Position numbers and translations under genes: made by a program. A stretch of DNA of 64,000 nucleotides from Saposhnikovia divaricata. Taxonomy: Eukaryota > Streptophyta > Magnoliopsida > Apiales > Apiaceae. The notes beneath the pieces were generated by a model. That model ran no database searches and had not been told where the DNA came from. It saw only the letters and a list, made by a program, of their open reading frames with translations. The stretch is taken from NCBI GenBank assembly GCA_036435485.1, contig CM071596.1, positions 138,285,001 through 138,349,000 of the forward strand, given 5' to 3'. Below are positions 1 to 13,500 of the stretch, in pieces; position 1 is the stretch's first letter, and each line of letters starts with the position of its first letter.

Positions 1-1036
1 GGCCACTAATCTTGCTTTGTTTCTTACAATCATACTAGATTCATCTAGCTTGTTTCTGAAAACCCATTTAGCACCAACAATAGATCTATCTTTAGGTCTT
101 GGTACCATTTTCCACACTTTGTTCCTCTCAAACTCATTCAATTCTTCCTGCATTGCTATTACCCAATCAGGATCCTGTAAGGCTTCTTCAACCTTCTCAG
201 GTTCATTCTTTGAGAGAAAACAACTGTACAAGCATTCATTTTGAATCGATCTTCTAGTTCGAACACCACTATTTGGATCACCAATAATCAAATCCTCAGT
301 ATGATCCCTTGTCCATTTTCTAACAGGTGGGAGGTTCCTGCTAGACTCTCCCCCTAAGTTAGTGGTATTTCTTGTAGAAGAGTACTCATTCCCTTCAAAA
401 GCTCCCCCTTGATCAGTAGAATCAGTGGATTCAATACTGTTGCTAGTTTCTGATCTTCCTTCATTAGACTCTGAAGGATCAGTTCCTGATGATGTAGACT
501 CTGAACGACCAGTCTGATCCTGACCAGTCCTGTGTTCTCCTTAATTGAATTGCTCCCCCTCAACAGTAGCATTCCTTTGAGAAGCAATAGAGATTTCCTC
601 TGGAGAACCTTCATCATCGCTGGAGGGAATCTCAGAATACTTAAGATTTTCAAATTCCAGATTGTCATGACTTTCATCAGTTTGCAAAATTCCAAACTTC
701 TTATCATCAAATGCAACGTGAATTAATTCCATAACAATGTGAGTTCTGAGATTGTATACTTTGAAGGCATTTGATGCTGAATATCCTAGAAAGATTGCTT
801 CATCCGATTTGGCTTCAAATTTTCCATGTTGTTCTGGATGAACTTTCAGGACATAGCATTTGCATCCAAAGATGTGAAAGTATTTCACATTTGGTTTCTT
901 TCCTTTGATCATCTCATAGGGAGTCTTACCATGACCATTTACCAAGGTACAGTTTTGAGTGAAACATGCAGTGTTGATAGCTTCTGCCCAGAAATAGGTT
1001 GGAAGCTTTGCATCTGCAAGCATGGTTCTTGCTGCC
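1..1036 (-). pseudogene. SIRE-1 pol fragment: integrase C-terminal part to start of reverse transcriptase
   Basis: This is the downstream part of the Copia gag-pol whose upstream part lies at 31919-35166. Read leftward from 1036 it encodes the end of the integrase catalytic region (ARTMLADAKLPTYFWAEAI), the GKxPYE and FGCKCYVL blocks typical of Copia integrase C-termini, a Ser/Glu-rich linker, and then the start of the reverse transcriptase (WVFRNKLDESS.., KARLVA) at the window edge. One in-frame TAA stop sits at 541-543; the frame is otherwise open on both sides, so it is a nonsense mutation in a decayed copy. Joining 1036 to 31924 after removing one CTGCC copy restores the frame (LIEA followed by ARTML). 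The rest of RT and RNase H must lie left of position 1. Confidence 0.9.
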
Positions 1037-2625
1037 TGTTGTGCTAAAAATAAAGATTTAAATTCGAATCGCAAGCGCACAATTCGTTTCGTTGTAAAAT
1101 TAAATGATTCGTTCCACAGGGACTATTTTATTTTCGCAATCTTTAATTTTTAATTTAATCGAATTAGACAATTGGGTTTTGGAAATTTTGGGAAAATAAA
1201 AAAAAAACTAATTGGAATTTTAAACTATTTTTTTAAACTAAATTAATCTAATTTATTCTAAAATTCAAAATTATTCTAAATATTATACTAAGATTATTCT
1301 ACAAATTCTGAATTAAAACTAGGATTTATTCTAAAACAATTTTTTTTTTTTTCGAAATAAAAGTTATTTACAGAAAATTTTGATCAACAAACATACTAAC
1401 ACAGCAAACAGCAAATTCCAAACTACAAATCATCTCTAAAAACTCAGAAACCGGACTTAGTACAAGAGTCCAATTCAAAAACAAGTTTAAAACTCAGTCA
1501 ACAAGACTCAATTACAATGAGTCAACTCGGCAGAAGAGAAATTCGATTAAGAAAACTCAAACTCAGAAAACAGCGTATGAACTCGACAGCCAATTAACAC
1601 TAAACAAGAACACCTAAAAACAACATTGTAATTCGAACAAAGAACAGGAAAATCAACAAAACACGACAGAAATTAAAACAGTCACTCAGAAACAATCCAA
1701 CAAACTCATCAAATTGGACAGTAAACAAGAAACGGAAACGAACTCAGCGATTTATAAACACACGAAGGTACCCAGTTGACTCGTCTACTAAGAATAACAA
1801 CGACCTAGTAAATCTATATAAAAAAAATCACGAATAACAAGCAAAGGAAGCCAATCACAGAACAGAATTCTACCCAACTCGCAGCAAAACTTGAATTAGA
1901 ACCAGCAAAACCAATCGCAAACAACGAAACCAGGAACACGAATGGCAACTATTAACAGAAAAACAGGACACAAGAACTCATCCTACAAACCAATACTCAG
2001 CTGCGAACGCAGTAAAACCTTAACTTAGAAGCAGAATCGATTAACCCAATTAAAGACTCGGCAACAGTAGAATGAACACCAGGAAAACGCATTCATCTTC
2101 TTTTCCACAGTAACAATTACTTTGCAAAACTCAAAACTCGAATTCCAAATAAACAACAGCAATGAGACTTAGCTACGAACTCAGACACAAGACATAAAAT
2201 CGCAAACCCAGTGAATTCGACAACATACAAGCGGCAAAAATCGTAAAAACAACTTGACAACAATTCAACTCGGAAATTTAACATTGGCAACAGGACGACG
2301 CAAAATAAAGCTCGCAAAACAAGACAGGACAGAACAAAAAAAAACAAGAGTCGCAAAACCTTAACTAACAAAACTACGAACCCAAATAACTCGTGCAAAT
2401 AACTTAGACGAAGAAAATGAGTTTACAGGATCACGAAACTAAACAACGATTAAGACTAAAACTATAATTAATAGGAATGAAATCGAGCTACACGGGGGAG
2501 AAATGACTGCTGGGTTCGAGGCAAAGAAAAGAAAAAAAAGAAAGGGGAAGTAGAGATCGTGGGTTCGCGTTTGTCGTGGGTAAAGAAAGAGAGAAATTGT
2601 GAGAGGAGGGGGGAGAGATAGAGAT

Positions 2626-2673
<48 letters not shown>

Positions 2674-3745
2674 AGGCAGGAGAAGATGTGCTTGTGGTGA
2701 AGAATCCGAAGAAGTAAAGAAAAGGTTGAGCTGAGTTTTGGTATGGTGTTTGTGAATCGGAAGAAAAAAAACAGTTGAAAGAAATTTGGGATGTTTAGAT
2801 ATAAGAAAACAGGGGAGAATGAAAGTTTAGCTTCGAATAAAACAATAGAAAAAGGAAATAAAATTGTAAATTCGAAATGAAGTTTTATGCAACTAAAATT
2901 TTTGGTTTTTTTTTTAACAACTAAATACGAAAATTAAGAAAAAAACTACGATATTAAAAATAAACTAAAACGATGATTTGATTTTAAATGGCCCACAATA
3001 AAATTAATTTTTAAAGGGGCAAACTACGAATTAAAAATTAAAACGGTAATTTTAAAATTTTGAACCCACAATAAAATTGAGATTTAAAGGGGCTCAAAAT
3101 TAAAAATTATAACAAGGAGCAAGAAATTAAAGTTTCGTTACTTTCAACCCCAAGTGGTTAGCAACGGGATTTACGAAAATAACGAAGCAAGGCAACAATA
3201 ACGAAAGAGCAAGACAAGAAGTAAAGAAAATAAAAATTGCATTAATTATAATAGGAGTGTTTACAAGATTTGAAACTAAGAAAAGAAATACTAGAAATTA
3301 AAACTACCCTAAAATCTAAGTTACTAAATACAAGGGGGGTGAGGGGGTATTTATAGGATAGAAATTAGGGTTAAGGGGGGTGTTGGGTAAATCCCCACCA
3401 TACATTTGGGTTGTGTGGTGGTGAAATCCTAGCCATCTATTTGTTTCCTTCCCCCTTAAGCTTTGAAGAGTTGATCTTGGCCATACACTTATCTAATGTG
3501 TTGGGATGATCTCCACCTTCCACTTGTCTTGAAATATTCCTTTTGCTCCAAGCTCCTAATTCTTTTCCTTCTTTCATTTTTGGTCCTTTTTCTTCCTCCT
3601 TTTTCCCTTCCTTGCACTTTATTTATTTATTTTGTCATTTCTTTATTTATTTACGATTTACCTGAAATGTAACAAAATAAATTATTAAAACACGAGTTCA
3701 AGCAATAAATAGGTAAATAAAATATGCAAAAATATGTACTTATCA
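1037..3745 (-). repeat. GYP-1 3' LTR (left copy)
   Basis: 2709 bp, TG..CA ends, near-identical to the right copy except that it lacks the internal duplication found there. It holds a GA/GATA microsatellite at 2611-2670. A 93-codon reading frame at 2117-2398 is repeated in the right LTR but has no recognisable domain and is not called a gene. Confidence 0.92.
2611..2670. repeat. (GA)n/(GATA)n microsatellite
   Basis: Pure GA/GATA run inside the GYP-1 LTR. Matching runs of different length occur in the other LTR at 29066-29122 and 30771-30843. Confidence 0.95.
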
Positions 3746-3760
3746 AATGCCCCCATACCT
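3746..3760 (-). other. GYP-1 polypurine tract
   Basis: On the minus strand this reads AGGTATGGGGGCATT directly before the 3' LTR. The 11-mer CCCCCATACCT (plus strand) recurs exactly at 5420-5430 and 5571-5581. Confidence 0.75.
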
Positions 3761-5617
3761 ATCTTTTACTCGTCCTCGAGGAAAATAAAAACAAAATGAA
3801 AATCTAGATGCATAGTCCTATACTCCTTTTCGTAGGTGTGACGGTTGCATTTGGCATATGCAACAAGCCCTTTAAACCCCTAGGCAGCCCTAGTGGACGA
3901 GTGAGGTCTCGTGAGGGCCTATAGTGAATGTACCCACAAAATCCATCTAGCTTGTATAAAAGATCACATGGCCATGCATACCACACATACATGTCCTCTC
4001 ATGATACATCAACTTAAGAATCAAAATGAAGTTGCAAAGTCTTGGTGTGGAAAGTGCAAGGATTCACATAGTCTACTTAAAGAACCGTGCAAGAGTGATT
4101 ATAAGTTCATGTCAAGTGCAAAAATTATTGGTAACCATGCTAAGTCTACAAGGGCAAACATCAGAGTCAAAACTTGAGATCTCTTATGCAAAAAACAAAT
4201 AAGCAATACCTCACCTTTCACTCACAAAAGAATATTCACTCAAGAACAAGGGTAAGTGTATCACTCTATTCCAACAAAATCAAATGCATGCTTCACACTT
4301 GGTATCATCCCAACTTAAATCACAACATACATTAATAATGATAATCAAAAGGTCTTTATTAGGGTTGTAATGGGGCTAGGGACAAGGTATGTCAAGAAAG
4401 GCCAAAGTAAGGTGAAGTGTCAAAAGCTAGTAGTCACCATGAATATTATGCACAACACCAAACTTCCTCCCCACACAATTTATTTTTATTTTCAACAAAA
4501 AGCCTTGAATAGTCGAATGAAGGAGGATTACAAAAACATAAGTATGCTCTCATATGTAATTTTTTTTTCTTTTTTTTTCTTTTCTTTTTTTTTCTTTTAT
4601 ATTTTTTTTGTATAAAGAAAAATGATAAATGTAACAATAATCCTCCTTTAGATTTAATTTTGAAAATCGACTATCAAGGTAACAACAAATATTTCCACAA
4701 AAGTTATGAACAAAAGTAAACCCTATTTCATACACCTTATTGCTCCCTCAAGTTCCTACTAGCCTTTGACAAAATGGGATCAAGAATACGTAAGGCTGAA
4801 CAAGAAAAAGGTCTTAGGCGAGTAATGTGGTGTGTCACCGAAAGAAAATGATTAGGCTCAAAGGGTTAACTAATTGATCATATAAGAATGGTGTGGATAA
4901 TTTGGAAATATAGGTTATTCCTAAGTGCCTTTATCACTTTATCATCAATTAATGTCATGTATTTCAAGAAGGAACTCAAACAAGTGCTAGCAATGCAAAT
5001 GACAAGTGGACACTCAAGCAAACGAATATAAATGCAAAAGATGTGCATATAGGCTCAAAACTCACTTGGTGTGGTAAAACATAATCAATCTCAAGAAATG
5101 GTATCCTCAATGCACCTACTTGTACTCAAAGCATGAAGACCAAATCATCTTACACCTAATCATGTCCTTCTAATTTCATGCACAATACAGTTAAGTCTAC
5201 TAGCTTCACCTTGCTAGTGTAAGTGTGTGAACAAGAACTTTAGCAAATCACTTCTCAAACAAAAGTTAATGGATCATTAGATTATCATAGCATGCAAGGG
5301 TGCATCAAGCAACTAGCAATCAATTAACAAGACTAGAATACGAAAAGAACTCTTTTTGATTTTTTGATTTTTTAATTTTTTTGGATTTTCTGATTTTTAC
5401 TATTTACACTAAAAACCCTCCCCCATACCTAAATCATGCATTGTCCTCAATGTATGCAAATGCAAGAGAAATGAGAAATGAGAAAGGTGAGGAAATACCT
5501 GATAAGGGATGACGGAGACTGATTTCTAAAAATTACGAAAGAAAACAACACACACACGCACACAAATCCTCCCCCATACCTGAATTTCACGAGGGGAGGC
5601 AAAGGAATAAAATTGAA
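3761..5617 (-). other. GYP-1 non-coding 3' interior
   Basis: This stretch between the end of the protease ORF and the polypurine tract should hold RT, RNase H and integrase in an autonomous Gypsy element. I see no such motif in any frame, only short AT-rich frames. It carries two extra copies of the polypurine-tract motif at 5420-5430 and 5571-5581 and a T-rich patch at 4560-4613. Confidence 0.7.
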
Positions 5618-6516
5618 TTAGCCGATGCCGGTAGGAAAATTCGGGTGCAACTTTGAGAAAATATCAAGAAATTTGTGAAAATTTTTATCAGAACAGATTT
5701 TCTCAATCAACATTGAATCATTTAACCCTAAACAGCAATTATCACTAATGTTCTCCCTAAACCAACTTAAGGCTTCTTTATTTTGTTTAAGCAAATTAGA
5801 GATAATGAAAGTCTGGTTAGGGTTAGAATCACTAGGAATAACATGAGACAAGGGTTCCTCTTTCCCTAACGGCTGTTGATCAAATTCGGGATGATAAAGA
5901 GTTAAGGCAACTGCGGGTGGTGTACCCACGAGACTCTTAAGAACGGAAGTGTGAAGAACGGGCTCACTACAAACAATCTCGGGTGGGGTCTCATACTTGG
6001 AACGATTTTCTGATAAATCCCCTAAGAACTCACCGAATGTAGGTGGTTCACCAACGGGAGTTTTGACAATGGGTTCAACAATAGCATCCTCGGGTTTGGT
6101 CTCCCACGGGGAACAAATGTCGTCCAACTCCTTCAACATCTCCTCCGAGGTCATATCTCTTAGCGAATCAACATACTCTTGGTTAGACTCATGGTTGACT
6201 TTGAAATCCTCTTTGAGAAGAGACTCAATCTCACTATCCGCAAGGTTAGACCAATTAACAATGTCATCAACAAGATTAACCACTATTGGTTGCTCGTAAA
6301 GCTCGTTGGGTTCTTTTCCGACACTAAATATGTTAAGGTTAATTGTCATATTACCAAAAGTGAGTTTCATCGAACCATCCCTACAATTAATCAAGGCATT
6401 GGATGTAGCAAGAAAAGGTCGTCCTAGAATAATCGGAATTTGGTTCTTAGGATTCGTGACGGGTTGAGTCTCGAGGACAACAAAGTCAACCGGAAAGATG
6501 AATTCACCAACCTTAA
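5618..6516 (-). pseudogene. GYP-1 protease C-terminal region and tail (separated from its start by LARD-A)
   Basis: Read leftward from 6516 the frame continues the protease begun at 24927-24231: VGEFIFPVDFVVLE, then the retropepsin C-terminal motif IILGRPFLATSNALINC, then an acidic tail of about 240 residues ending at a stop at 5618. The tail has no recognisable domain. In autonomous Athila/Tat elements the RT would follow here; instead the ORF ends. The frame is intact, so the lack of RT does not come from decay at this spot. The split at 6516 is the LARD-A insertion (TSD CTTAA, 6512-6516). Confidence 0.85.
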
Positions 6517-9329
6517 TGTAATAACCCTAACTTTAGAAAGGCTACAGTGTTTAAGTGAATAGTGATTTTTGGGAAATTAGGAAAATGGTGTGTAGGTACT
6601 CTATATTGGAAATAGAAAATAAGTAAACAGAAACCATATTAGTGTTGTACTAAGAAAATAAGTGACTCGAAATGACGATGGATTTTAAAAATTCCTGAAA
6701 ATGGACTTTTGAGGATTTTAAGTTCGAACGAGCTTCTATTTGTTGGATACTAAGGAGCATAGGATTATGAAAAGATTTATATATTGAGGAATTAGTGAAA
6801 TTAGGTTAAACCAAGGGATTACTAAGTCGAGGAAATGCCAAGGGAATTTGGACTTTTTAAATGATTTCAGAAACCACTGAGATAATGAGGTGTAGTCGAA
6901 ACGAATCGTAATTAGACGAGAATGGGAACAAAGCAACCAAGATTTGAAATATATCAAGGATGCATATCACATTACCATTACCAAGATCATTAGCAAATTA
7001 CTTAAGAAAAACAAGAAAAAAAAATTAAAGGAATTAGTAGAAAAATCATGAAAGATGTAACATTTTATTAACTAAATATTAAGGGTAAATTAGTCTTTTA
7101 AATGAGAAATCCTCCAAGGTAAGATACATGACTCTAGAATTAGTGGGATAATTAGATAAGATTAGCAAAAAGAAAGAAAAAAAAAAAATCTCTTCCATCC
7201 TCTTCATCATCTATTCTGCCCAGCAGAACAACAGATCGGTAAAATGGACCTACAGACTTCATTTCTCAGCCAAATTTAGTGTTCTTTAGCTTTTTGGAAA
7301 GCCCATGAGATGCTCTAAAACTTTCATTTAGAAGCCTCCTCCAGAAAACGTAGGTAAGACCTTCGTTTTTGCTATTCTTTCAGCTGAGTGAACAGTAACT
7401 TCGAATTTTTTAACTTTGTTTTTATGGTTTCTTTAGTTAATACAAGCTATACTAAGGTTGTTAAAGGTGTGCCCAAGGATTATTAAGGATCTTAAAAGCT
7501 TCAAGGAGGTATAACTATTCTTGCTTCTTTGTATTTATGGTGAAAATGAATTGGTTAGTAGTTAAGTGATGTTAATGTAAAGTTTATGATGAATATGTGT
7601 TATGAATGGTTGGATTTGATATGAGATTTGTGTTGTGAACTAGTAACCATGGCTGGAATGTAGTCCACATGGTGTAGGGTTTGGATTGAGTATGGAATGA
7701 TGGTTTTGGAGTGGTTAAAATATGGAAAGTATGAAAGTATGATGGTTTTGAGTATGAAAGTATGAAAGTACAGCGGTTATAATGTCCGATTTTCGTTAAA
7801 CCGGAAAACTGCCCTATTTTTAGCAACTGTGCACACACGGTACCTTACTGTCCAGACCCCTAAGTGACCATGGTAAGGTAGAGCATAGTTCATAAATCGT
7901 TTTGATATAAAGTACGTTAAAAACTGATGAACGGTTTAGGAGATTAGTCAGTTTTAGTGAAAGACGTTCGCGAACCGAGAAACTGTAACTGTAACAACTT
8001 TGAGGCTATAATTACCATACTTAGACATTTTTAAATATTATGAAATTTTGGGATAGTGTAGTAGGGTGGTCAGAGAGTCCCTAGCAGTTGACCTTGCATT
8101 AAAATTCGAAATTTATATTTTCTGGGAATTTTTACAGTCAAGTGTGGTTGTTAAGAGAAATGGCGTAAAACACTGAAACTTTGGTTAGTTTAGAAATGGA
8201 TTAAGTTCTTGAACCTTTTGGAGTATTAGTAATACGTCAAGTATATATTAAGTGTCAAGTGTATTGTCATATAAGAGTGAAGTGAGCAAGCGACGTAGTA
8301 TTCTAACGGTGATTCTTTTCGTGTTTATAGAAGTTCCGGGAGAACCACGTACCCTATCTTCAGGATTCAGAGATCGAGGCAAGATTTCTTTATCCTTACT
8401 TTGAAAATTATATATCTTCATAGTATAATGATTTCATGGAATATACATGTGTGATCTTATTGTTAATATATCGTTAATGAATTGTTTTCCCAGTGAAACG
8501 GGAATTACAGAGAGATAGATATGATTATGAATATGGATACAGAGATGGCTCTGAATGGAGCGAATATACTTTATGTGGAAAGACATATGGAAGAGAATGG
8601 TATCAGTTGTTATCTAGAATTATATGAGTTATAATATTATGATAATAATGATCTTTAAATACCTATGACTAATAAATATTATTTGATGATTACTTAATCT
8701 TTAAAGATAGATGAAATAGTTTATGTATGTAAAGGTATATTTGAGTTTTTTAAATATGGATGAGATGTCTAAGTCATAATTAGAGTATTATGATATATGA
8801 TGATAAATGTGAAAGGAAACGTGAATGGAAGTGTGAACAGAAATGGAAATGGAAATGATAGACGTGCAAAGAATTGTGAAAAGAAATGTGAATGGAAAGG
8901 TGAATATGAATGATATTTTATGAATGGAATAAATTGTTTCAAAAAGGGGGATTGCAATAAAACTTGCGTAAGAGGCTGTGTCAGGGCTGTGTGTGACACA
9001 GTCCAGCATTCATTATTTTATTACGGCACGAAGATGCCAAGGGAGGATGTTAGCAGGTGGCCTTCCTCCAGGAGGATGTTAGCAGGTGGCCTTCCTCCAG
9101 GGATGATATACCAGGTGGGATCATTCCTTCTACCGGTAGTAAACAGAGAGCAGGTACGATTAGGCGACCGATCATCGTCCTAACGTATCAGGCGACAGCA
9201 GATATCCCCACAGTTTTTAAAAGAAAGAAATGATAAATGGTTTCTGAACGGAATACCGAAAAAGGAATGAGAATGTGGAATTATTTCTTCTGATTAGAAG
9301 AGAAACTGATTTTATATTAGTTTTATATA
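6517..9329 (+). repeat. LARD-A 5' LTR, first part (interrupted by COP-1)
   Basis: Matches 20386-23198 closely. It ends at the ATATA target site of COP-1 (9325-9329). It contains a 29-30 bp tandem duplication near 9040-9099 (GGAGGATGTTAGCAGGTGG core) and the palindromic 19-mer CCTTCTACCGGTAGTAAAC at 9126-9144, which is also present in the LARD-B LTRs. Confidence 0.93.
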
Positions 9330-10436
9330 TGTTAGGACAATCAGATCTTGGCACTGCGAATTTCGATACAATAAATTAACGAGTACGAATAGAAAAGTCA
9401 CCTTGTTAACGGTTGATTCCATGCTCTTCTATTGTATTCCCAAATTCCCTTGAGCGAAGTGTGGCCTTCGTCTTCTCAAGTTAACCTCTCTTCTTGCTCC
9501 TGGGTGGCTACAAAATTTTTTCGACCAGCCCCCAGCAAGAAGAGAATAAGAATATATATAGGCTACAATAGGGATCATGGACAATTAGGTTGGGCCTTCT
9601 AATTACATCTTGAGCCTAGCCCAATGTAATTAAATATTAATTCAATCCACTAAAGAATTAATATTTGCACTACCTTTCCTAATACCGTAATTTAATTAAT
9701 TAATTCGGTTCCAATATTATTTGCTTATTAAATTCCCCATGTTTAAAATATCGCATGTCCATTAATTAAATAAATTACTGATAATTCATTTAATTAATAT
9801 CTTTTATCCTTGATCATCCACTCAACCTTTATTTAATTATGCCGGAATAAATCCACCTGCAGGGTTTCACATAATTAAATCTTTTTGAGCTTTCAAGGGG
9901 ACATCATTAACCCGAATATTATCAGGACATGGATTCCTTCAATAAATAATATCCCACCATATATATTATTTCATCACCCAAAATATAATGAAATAAATCA
10001 AAAGAATTATTTCATATATAAATCAAAGCATGTAAATAATATATACGTGTCAATTATTATTTCCGGATTAAGAACCTAAGCATTAATAATAACATAGAAT
10101 CTTAGTTCACCTTCTTAATCAGTATAAGGGAACAATTCTAAATTTGATCCTGTTCAATATACACAAAGTATACTAGTATTATTTATTAGTCAATATGAAC
10201 TAATCTAAATAATACTACAGCCATTCCAGTGGATTGTCTAACTCCACCTGTGCTGTGAACATTATTATATTATATAAACCGTATTTAATAATCTAATATT
10301 CTGTATCCCATTAGATACTAGATTATTCACAATATATAATATTTAGACAACATGTAAACATTTAAATGATTCTCAATTAAACCGGCCAGAAATAAATGTA
10401 AATACTTCAAATAAATATTTTCAGTATACACCAACA
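9330..10436 (-). repeat. COP-1 3' LTR (left copy)
   Basis: 1107 bp, plus-strand ends TGTTAGGAC..CACCAACA. Differences from the right copy noticed by eye: one base near 9557-9562 (tatatag/tatatat), one in cacaaagtAtactag, and one in cccattAgatac. Confidence 0.95.
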
Positions 10437-10452
10437 ATCTCCCACTTATACT
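10437..10452 (-). other. COP-1 polypurine tract
   Basis: Minus strand reads AGTATAAGTGGGAGAT directly upstream of the 3' LTR, the expected plus-strand priming site. Confidence 0.8.
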
Positions 10453-10506
10453 CAAAATATTCTATGAGTATATCAGTGTTTATTTAATCCACTATTACAC
10501 AGAAAA

Positions 10507-13500
10507 CTATGTGTCCATCCATCTGACTCCTATCGCTTCCACATGCCTGTCAAAAACCTTGGCTGGTAAACTCTTTGTGAAAGGATCTGCCCGGTTGTCT
10601 TCTGATGATATGTGAGCCACAACTATATCTCCTCGCTTTACGATTCCTCGTATGAGATGATACTTACGTTCAATATGTTTAGCTGCTTTGTGATCTCGCG
10701 GTTCCTTCGAATTTGCCACAACACCAGTGTTATCACAATACACTGTCAAGCTCCTAGGAAAATTAGGTACCACATCCAAGTCCAAAAGGAAGTTCCTGAA
10801 CCATACAGCCTCCTTTGCAGCCTCAGAGGCCGCCACGTACTCGGCTTCCATGGTAGAGTCTGCAATGCATTTCTGCTTTACACTCCTCCATATAACGGCT
10901 CCACCTCCCAAAGTAAAAACATATCCCGAGGTCGATTTCCTCTTATCCCTATCTGATTGAAAATCTGAATCAGTATATCCCAAAGGAAATAGATCTGAGG
11001 CCTTGTAAATTAACATATACTCCTTAGTCCTTCTCAGGTACTTGAGTATAGTTTTTACTGCACTCCAATGTTCCTGACCTGGGTTCGACTGATATCTACT
11101 AACCATGCCTACAGCAAAGCAGATGTCAGGCCTCGTACATAACATAGCATACATTAAGCTTCCACATGCCGAAGCATAAGGAACTGCTTTCATGCTCTCT
11201 ATATCCTTAGGTGTCGAAGGACACTGCTCCTTGGATAGAGCCACTCCATGCTTAAAAGGTAGAAAACCTTTCTTAGAGTTCTGCATGTTAAAACGAGCTA
11301 ATACTTCATCAATGTAGGGCTCTTGAGATAAAGCCAACATCCTTTTCTTGCGATCCCTTATTACTTTGATCCCAAGGATGTATGCCGCTTCACCTAAGTC
11401 CTTCATTTCAAATTGTTTGAACAACCATGCCTTTATTGATGACAACATCTTAACATTGTTTCCAATGAGTAAAATGTCATCTACATACAGTACTAGAAAA
11501 ACCACTGCATTACCCTCACTTCTCTTATACACACATGATTCGCTTGGACTTTGATCAAATCCATATGACTGGACTGCCTGATCAAAACGAATATTCCAGT
11601 CCCTAGAAGCTTGTTTTAGTCCATAAATAGACCTCTTAAGCTTACAAACAAGATGCTCTTGGCCTTCCTTAATGAATCCTTTTGGTTGTTGCATATAGAT
11701 GGTTTCCTCAAGACTTCCATTAAGGAAAGCTGTCTTGACATCCATTTGCCAAATCTCATAATCGAGATGAGCTGCTATAGATAAAAGAATCCGGATCGAC
11801 TTAAGCATAACAACCGGCGAAAAAGTTTCCTCATAATCGATCCCTTCTTTCTGAGTATACCCTTTCGCAACAAGTCGTGCTTTCCAGGCTTTCACCTTTT
11901 TGTCAGATCCTCTTTTCTTCTTGTAGATCCACATACATCCAATGGGTTTTACACCTTTGGGTGGTTCCACGAGCTCCCAAACTTGATTAGAATACATAGA
12001 TTCCATCTCAGATTCCATTGCCTTTTGCCAAAGATCTGCATCTTTATCTAGAATTGCTTCTTCGTATGTCCTGGGATCCTCATCATGTTCACCAGAGACC
12101 AAGTCCGAGGACTCTCCCAAAAACATGAATCTATCAGGTTGTTGAACAACCCTCCCACTACGACGAAGCACCGGTGTGGTATTAGTGACAGGTTGTGCAT
12201 TTTCTTGTGGTTGATCTACTTGTACTATTGGCACTTGGGGATTATCTGTCCCTCCCACTAGTTCCTCTAAAACGATACTACTCATGGGTTTGTGGTTCAT
12301 TATATAGTCTTCTTCTAAGAATCTAGCATTGGTGCTAACAATGATATCTCGATCCCTAGGACTATAAAATGAATAACCTTTCGTTCCCATGGGATAGCCT
12401 ACAAACAGCCTTACTTCTGTACGAGATTCTAACTTGGTCGCGTTCTTGTTCAGCACATGTGCTGGACAACCCCAAATCCGAATATGTCTTAGACTTGGTT
12501 TGCTACCAGTCCACAATTCTATTGGAGTCTTGGGAACCGACTTAGAAGGTACCAAGTTCAGAAGGTAAGCTGCCGTTTCTATAGCATATCCCCAAAACGA
12601 CTTGGGTAAATCTGAATAACTCATCATCGATCTAACACTCTCTAAAAGAGTCCGATTCCTTCTCTCTGCTACACCATTCTGCTGAGGTGTGCCAGGTGCA
12701 GACAACTGGGATGTGATCCCATTTTCTGATAAATATTCCCTAAATTCTCCAAGCAAGTATTCACCACCACGATCTGATCGTAGTGACTTGATACATTTTC
12801 CAAGATGTCGCTTCTCCGCACTTGCTTTGTACTCTTTGAATTTTTCAAAGCACTCAGACTTACGGCGCAACAAATAAATGTACCCATATCTAGAATAATC
12901 GTCAATGAAAGTGACAAAATACTCATAACCTCCTCTTGCTTGGATACTCATAGGTCCACATAAATCAGTATGAACCAATTCTAACACTTCTTTAGCTCTA
13001 TTCCCCTTTGCTTTAAAAGGCCTATTAGTCATCTTACCTTCCAAGCAGGATTCGCAAACTGGAAATGGCTCCACTGCCAACGAGCCTAATGGCCCATCTA
13101 CTACCAGTCTTTGAATCCTCCTCAAGTTAATATGACCTAATCTTAAGTGCCAAAGATATGTTTGGTTCAATTCAGAAGGTTTCTTTCTTTTATTTGAGCT
13201 AGAAAGAATGTTATTAGTTTCCTTATGTTGCAGCATTGGTTGGATAGGATTAATAATATATAGATTGTCTTGCAATGTACCAGAACATATAACTCGTTTA
13301 TTCATCATAATAGAAACATTACGATCCAAACAAACATTATAACCATCCATGGCAAGTTTAGAAACCGAAATTAAATTCCTTCTAAACGAAGGTACATAAA
13401 GACAATTGTTCAAAACCAAAATCCTATCATCGCCAAAAGATAATGTAATTATTCCAACTGCAACTACTGCTACTTTCGTAGCATCTCCCATGAACACATA

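Noticed and set aside
2117..2398. 93-codon minus-strand ORF, repeated at 28569-28850
   Set aside because: The identity is due to the two LTRs of GYP-1. It is Phe/Leu/Val-rich without a known domain and is deleted from the second duplication unit.
3911..4177. 88-codon plus-strand ORF in the GYP-1 3' interior
   Set aside because: No domain, opposite to element orientation and no supporting context.
8769..9183. Small ORFs at 8769-9183 repeated at 22640-23042
   Set aside because: Same LTR sequence twice; they run through a GAATGGAAA-like low-complexity stretch and encode no recognisable protein.
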